From Bin5 sp965261695 (GTDB taxonomy: Bacteria > Chloroflexota > Anaerolineae > Caldilineales > Caldilineaceae), in NCBI GenBank assembly GCA_965261695.1, contig OZ253474.1, forward strand, positions 4,588,001 through 4,652,000: 64,000 nt of DNA, in the 5' to 3' direction. Below, piece after piece: positions 60,145 to 64,000 of the stretch (positions within the stretch are counted from its first letter, which is position 1; every line of letters begins with the position of its first letter). A program made the translations under genes and the position numbers. The notes beneath the pieces were generated by a model. The model made no database searches, had not been told where the DNA came from, and saw only the letters and a program-made list of their open reading frames with translations.

Positions 60145-63100
60145 ATGCCCGGTCAACTTTTCACCAACTACTTCCTTGAAGAAGGCATCCTCCACACCGA
60201 CGCCTGGCAGGAATCCCTGTCCCAGCCCCCAGACTTCGACTCCTTCCGCGCCCAGGCGCACGCCCTTCTCCAAAATACCGCCAACTTTCACACCATCAAC
60301 GAGGCCTCCACCGAGCAGGAGCTGATCCGTCCTCTGTTCCAACTGCTCGGTTGGGTCGACTATCTGCCCCAGCAAGGCAGCGACCACAACGAAGACATCC
60401 CCGATCATCTGCTCTTCGGCGACGCCGAATCCAAAGACCGCGCCACCGCCAAACAAGGCCCCAATCGTTACCCCGACGCCCTGGCCGTTGCCGAGAGCAA
60501 GCGCTTCAACCGGCCTCTCGACGCACGCGGCAAGACCAGTTCACCGCACGGCCAGATCCTCCGCTATCTTGCCACCGCCGACATCAACTCCGACGGGCGC
60601 ATCCGCTGGGGCATCCTTACCAACGGCCGCGTCTGGCGTCTCTACGACCGCCGCGCCCTCCCCCGCGCCAGCGGCTACTACGAAGTCGACCTGGCAGCCG
60701 CCGTCCAGGCCGACGACGACTCCCATGCTTTGCGCGTCTTTCGCCTCCTCTTTGGTCGACCCGCCTTCAGCCCGCGACATGGCGCCCAGACCAGCTTCCT
60801 TGAAGACGCCATCGCCGAAGGCCGCCGCTACGAAGAACAGGTCGCAAACGATCTTTCCGGCATCGTCTTCGATGAAGTCTATCCCGCCTTGATCCGCGCC
60901 CTCGCACAGAAGAGCGGCGCAGAACTGGAGCATGTCCGCCAGGCCGCCCTCATCTTCCTCTACCGTCTGCTCTTCCTTCTCTACGCCGAGGACCGCGATC
61001 TGCTGCCCGTCAACGACAGCCGCTACGACGACTACGGCCTGCGCAAATCCGTTCGCGACGACATCGACAAACGCATCGCCGCCGGCGACACCTTTTCCAC
61101 CATCGCCAGCAACTACTTCAACCACATTGCCACGCTTTGCCGCCAGATCGACGCGGGCGACGCCTCCATCGGCCTGCCGCCCTACAATGGCGGCCTTTTC
61201 GCCCAGCAAGCCGCGCCCATGCTCGAACAGGTAAGCCTCTCCGACGCCGTGCTGGCCCCGATCATCCACAACCTTAGCCGCGCTGAAGGCCTATCCGGCC
61301 GCCGCTTTGTCAACTACCGCGATATGACCGTGCAGCAGCTTGGCTCGATCTACGAGCGCCTGCTCGAGCGCGAACCCGCCCGCACCCCGGACGGCCGGAT
61401 CGTCGTGCGCCCCAACAGCTACGCACGCAAGGACAGCGGCAGCTTCTACACACCCCAACCGCTCGTCGATCTCATCGTCGAGCGCACGCTCATGCCGCTG
61501 CTGGCAGAGCGCAAAGCTGCCTTCCATGCAAAAGCCGCTGCTCTGCAGAGCGACCGCCGCGCCAAAGCCGACCGCATCGCCGAGCTGCGCCGTCTGGACC
61601 CCGCCGAAGCCGCGCTCGACCTCAAGGTGCTCGACCCGGCTATGGGCAGCGGCCACTTTCTCGTCACCGCTGTCGACTACCTCTCCGACGCCATTCTCGA
61701 ACTGGTCGAATACGCGCCGACCGTCGCGCCCTGGCTGGAGAGCGCCTACACATCGCCCTTGGTTCAACGCGTCGCCGCCATCCGTGAGAACATTCTGGCG
61801 CGGGCACACGCCGCCAACTGGGTAATCGACGAGCCCCAGCTCACCGACCAGGCCATCATCCGCCGCATGGTCCTCAAACGCAGTATCTACGGCGTCGACA
61901 AGAACCCGCTGACCGTCGAACTGGCCAAGGTCTCGCTCTGGCTGCACAGCTTTACCGTCGGCGCGCCGCTCTCCTTCCTCGACCACCACCTGCGCTGCGG
62001 CGACTCGCTCATCGGCCTGCGCGTCCACGACGCCACCCAGGAGTTGTCCCGCCTGGGCGGTTTCACGTCCGCCAGCGCCGTCCAGGCCGCCGAAAACGCA
62101 ACCGCAGGCATGCAACGGATCGAAGAGATGTCGGACGCCGACATCGCCGAGGTCGAGCAGTCGGCCACACTGTTTCGTGAGGTCGAGAAGACGACCGCCG
62201 ATCTGCGCGGCCTGCTGAATACACTTTGCGGCGTCAACTGGCTGGCCGCTGGCATGAAAAAGAAGCAGCGTGCCGAGTTCGAAGCGCCGCTGGTGGGGGC
62301 AATCGTCTCGCAGGCGGAAGAGGCTTTTTCACTGCTGACGCATGGCCCCGACAGCGATGATGCCGCAGACCCGATCCGGCAGCGCAGCTTCTGGCCCGCC
62401 TTCACCGAAATGTGGCGCGCCGCCAAAGAGATCGCCGACCGCGAAAACTTCCTGCACTGGGAAGTCGCTTTCCCGGGCGTCTGGCACCGCTGGCAGGACG
62501 ACGATCCAGTCGGCGGCTTCGACGCCGTAATCGGCAACCCGCCCTGGGACCGTATCAAGCTGCAGGAGGTCGAATGGTTCGCCACCCGTTCTTCTAAACT
62601 GGCCCTTGCCCCCACCGCTGCCGCCCGCCGCCGCGGCATCAAAAAACTGCGCGATCAGGGCGACCCTTTGGCGGTCGAATTTGACGCCGCCAAGCTGCGC
62701 GCCGACCGCCTCGGCCAGCTCGTCCGCAGTTCCGGCCAATACCCGCTTCTGGGCGGCGGCGACATCAACCTCTACTCCCTCTTCGTCGAGCGCGCCACGC
62801 GCCTGGTCAAACCGGACGGCATCGTCGGCCTGCTGACGCCCTCCGGCATCTACGCCGATAAGACCGCCGCCCGCTTCTTCAAATCCGTATCCACCAGCGG
62901 CCGTGTCGGTGGCCTCTTCGATTTCGAAAACCGAAAAATCTTCTTCCCAGACGTCGACTCCCGCTTCAAATTCTGTGCCCTCATCTTCGGCGGTGAAGAG
63001 CGCCTCTTCGCCGAAACCGAATGCGCCTTCTTCCTGCATGATACCGCCACTGTCCACGACCTGGACCGCTGCTTCCCCCTTGCTCCCTCCGACTTCGCCC

Positions 63101-64000
63101 GCGTCAACCCCAACACCGGCACCGCCCCCATCTTCCGCACCCGCCGCTCCGCCGACATTACCCGCCGCATCTACGAACGCCATCCCGTCCTTGTCGACCG
63201 CTCAGGCGACGACGAGGTCCGCGCCTGGCCGGTGCGGTACCACAATATGTTTCACATGACTAACGACTCTCATCTCTTCCGCACCGCCGCCCAACTTGAC
63301 GACGACGGCTTCTATCCTGTGCAAGGCAACTGGTGGAAAAGGGGGGAGGAACTGTATCTTCCGCTGTACGAAGGAAAGATGGTTCAGGCGTTCGATCACC
63401 GTGCTGCCAGTGTTGTAATGAATCTGGAGAATCTAAACCGCCCTGCCCAGCCACGAGATTCAACACTTAGCGAGCACGCTGACCCGAAGTGGGTGCCAGA
63501 TTCACAATATTGGGTATCGGAAGATATGTGTGAGTGGCCAGACAGCCTGGAGTGGGCACTGGGTTTTAAGCATGTAACGGCGCCGACGAACGTTCGCACG
63601 ATGATCGCAAGTGTTTTGCCTCGTGCAGGATTTGGCAACAGTCTACCAATCCTGTTGCCTGCCCCGGATTACCCGTCAATCGGTACGTCGTCGTACAAAC
63701 AATTGTCAAGCCTGATAGCTGCTAACCTAAACTCCATGCCGTTTGATTTCGTAACACGCCAAAAAGTACAAGGGCAAAACCTGAATCTATTTCTAGTCGA
63801 GCAACTCCCCGTCATCGCCCCCTCCGACTACGACCGCACCTTCGGCCCCACCACCGCCCGCGACCTCGTCCGCGACCACGTCCTCCGCCTCACCTACACC
63901 GCCCACGACATGGCCCCCTTCGCCCGCGACCTCGGCTACGACGGCCCGCCCTTTATCTGGAACGATGAACAGCGCCGCCACCTGCGCGCCCGCCTCGACG
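60145..64000 (+). CDS. Type IIG restriction-modification enzyme, Eco57I-like (partial, 3' end outside window)
   Basis: 1285 codons are open from the ATG at 60145 to the window edge. Single-chain type IIG enzymes combine a nuclease, an N6-adenine methylase and target-recognition region. Here the N-terminal part (about 1-200) contains EQELIRPLFQLLGW, YPDALAVAESKRF and GILTNGRVWRLYD, the nuclease-like PD-(D/E)xK pattern (D...ESK). The methylase has motif I DPAMGSGHF (497-505) and catalytic NPPW (798-801). The C-terminal recognition region (from about 1000) is variable. The frame shows no internal stop over 3.8 kb, so the gene is probably active. It could be a lone enzyme or a methylase of a larger phage-defence system. 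Confidence 0.88.
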   Translation, partial: MPGQLFTNYFLEEGILHTDAWQESLSQPPDFDSFRAQAHALLQNTANFHTINEASTEQELIRPLFQLLGWVDYLPQQGSDHNEDIPDHLLFGDAESKDRATAKQGPNRYPDALAVAESKRFNRPLDARGKTSSPHGQILRYLATADINSDGRIRWGILTNGRVWRLYDRRALPRASGYYEVDLAAAVQADDDSHALRVFRLLFGRPAFSPRHGAQTSFLEDAIAEGRRYEEQVANDLSGIVFDEVYPALIRALAQKSGAELEHVRQAALIFLYRLLFLLYAEDRDLLPVNDSRYDDYGLRKSVRDDIDKRIAAGDTFSTIASNYFNHIATLCRQIDAGDASIGLPPYNGGLFAQQAAPMLEQVSLSDAVLAPIIHNLSRAEGLSGRRFVNYRDMTVQQLGSIYERLLEREPARTPDGRIVVRPNSYARKDSGSFYTPQPLVDLIVERTLMPLLAERKAAFHAKAAALQSDRRAKADRIAELRRLDPAEAALDLKVLDPAMGSGHFLVTAVDYLSDAILELVEYAPTVAPWLESAYTSPLVQRVAAIRENILARAHAANWVIDEPQLTDQAIIRRMVLKRSIYGVDKNPLTVELAKVSLWLHSFTVGAPLSFLDHHLRCGDSLIGLRVHDATQELSRLGGFTSASAVQAAENATAGMQRIEEMSDADIAEVEQSATLFREVEKTTADLRGLLNTLCGVNWLAAGMKKKQRAEFEAPLVGAIVSQAEEAFSLLTHGPDSDDAADPIRQRSFWPAFTEMWRAAKEIADRENFLHWEVAFPGVWHRWQDDDPVGGFDAVIGNPPWDRIKLQEVEWFATRSSKLALAPTAAARRRGIKKLRDQGDPLAVEFDAAKLRADRLGQLVRSSGQYPLLGGGDINLYSLFVERATRLVKPDGIVGLLTPSGIYADKTAARFFKSVSTSGRVGGLFDFENRKIFFPDVDSRFKFCALIFGGEERLFAETECAFFLHDTATVHDLDRCFPLAPSDFARVNPNTGTAPIFRTRRSADITRRIYERHPVLVDRSGDDEVRAWPVRYHNMFHMTNDSHLFRTAAQLDDDGFYPVQGNWWKRGEELYLPLYEGKMVQAFDHRAASVVMNLENLNRPAQPRDSTLSEHADPKWVPDSQYWVSEDMCEWPDSLEWALGFKHVTAPTNVRTMIASVLPRAGFGNSLPILLPAPDYPSIGTSSYKQLSSLIAANLNSMPFDFVTRQKVQGQNLNLFLVEQLPVIAPSDYDRTFGPTTARDLVRDHVLRLTYTAHDMAPFARDLGYDGPPFIWNDEQRRHLRARLD

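Overview
The window looks like a chromosomal contig of a high-GC member of the Chloroflexota, most likely an Anaerolineae/Caldilineales-type bacterium. This is inferred from the order alaS, membrane-anchored baseplate-J-like protein, ruvX, from a DUF3048 lipoprotein, from many oxidoreductases, TIM-barrel epimerases, FAH-family and PhyH proteins typical of such genomes, and from the short palindromic intergenic repeats. No rRNA or tRNA gene was recognised. Both ends cut through genes.

Layout. 1-9.9 kb: a partial alpha/beta-hydrolase, a ScyD/E-like lipoprotein, a DUF4058 gene with one in-frame stop, and a diverged tandem duplication of a membrane fatty-acid hydroxylase/sterol desaturase with a transaldolase-like gene (one transaldolase copy survives only as a 3' scrap). 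Then come a hicBA module whose toxin gene carries two in-frame TGA codons, and a PhyH oxygenase. 10-13.5 kb: an accessory island with two remnants of type ISP restriction-modification genes flanking a coupled pair of unknown genes, followed by an AT-richer, ATGA-overlapping TIR-like + two-TM membrane gene pair that looks like a small defence module.

13.5-47 kb is mostly well-packed chromosome: a class IV aminotransferase, a methyltransferase, an FAH hydrolase, a GH63-like glucosidase, two divergent Gfo/Idh oxidoreductases, a three-gene ABC-2 exporter operon, alaS, the baseplate-J-like gene and ruvX. A HEPN/MNT pair (MNT broken) and a PIN gene follow, then a TIM-barrel epimerase with a decayed 3' duplicate, mtaB, an MFS (UMF1-like) transporter, pyruvate kinase and the DUF3048 protein. 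A glyoxylate-type aminotransferase forms an operon with a fused FAD/Fe-S dehydrogenase, and an enolase-superfamily gene forms one with a SelA-like PLP enzyme. Between the last two operons lies a 1.4 kb gene-free stretch with a 200-bp array of strict 10-bp periodicity.

47-60 kb is again accessory: an FAH hydrolase, a SRPBCC/DoxX-like protein overlapping a stub of DUF4166, then a cluster of small lipoproteins and membrane proteins (two with in-frame TGA in the signal peptide) bracketed by two decayed IS3-family copies. After these come a solute-binding-protein fragment and three secreted fibronectin-type-III proteins, two of which share a cysteine-bearing module. A lone type I-E-like CRISPR repeat and two tandem repeat families precede a large Eco57I-like type IIG restriction-modification gene running off the end.

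The recurring theme is decay by single nonsense codons in otherwise full-length accessory genes (DUF4058, hicA twice, TIR-like, MNT, two lipoproteins). Duplicated genes also persist as 3' scraps.
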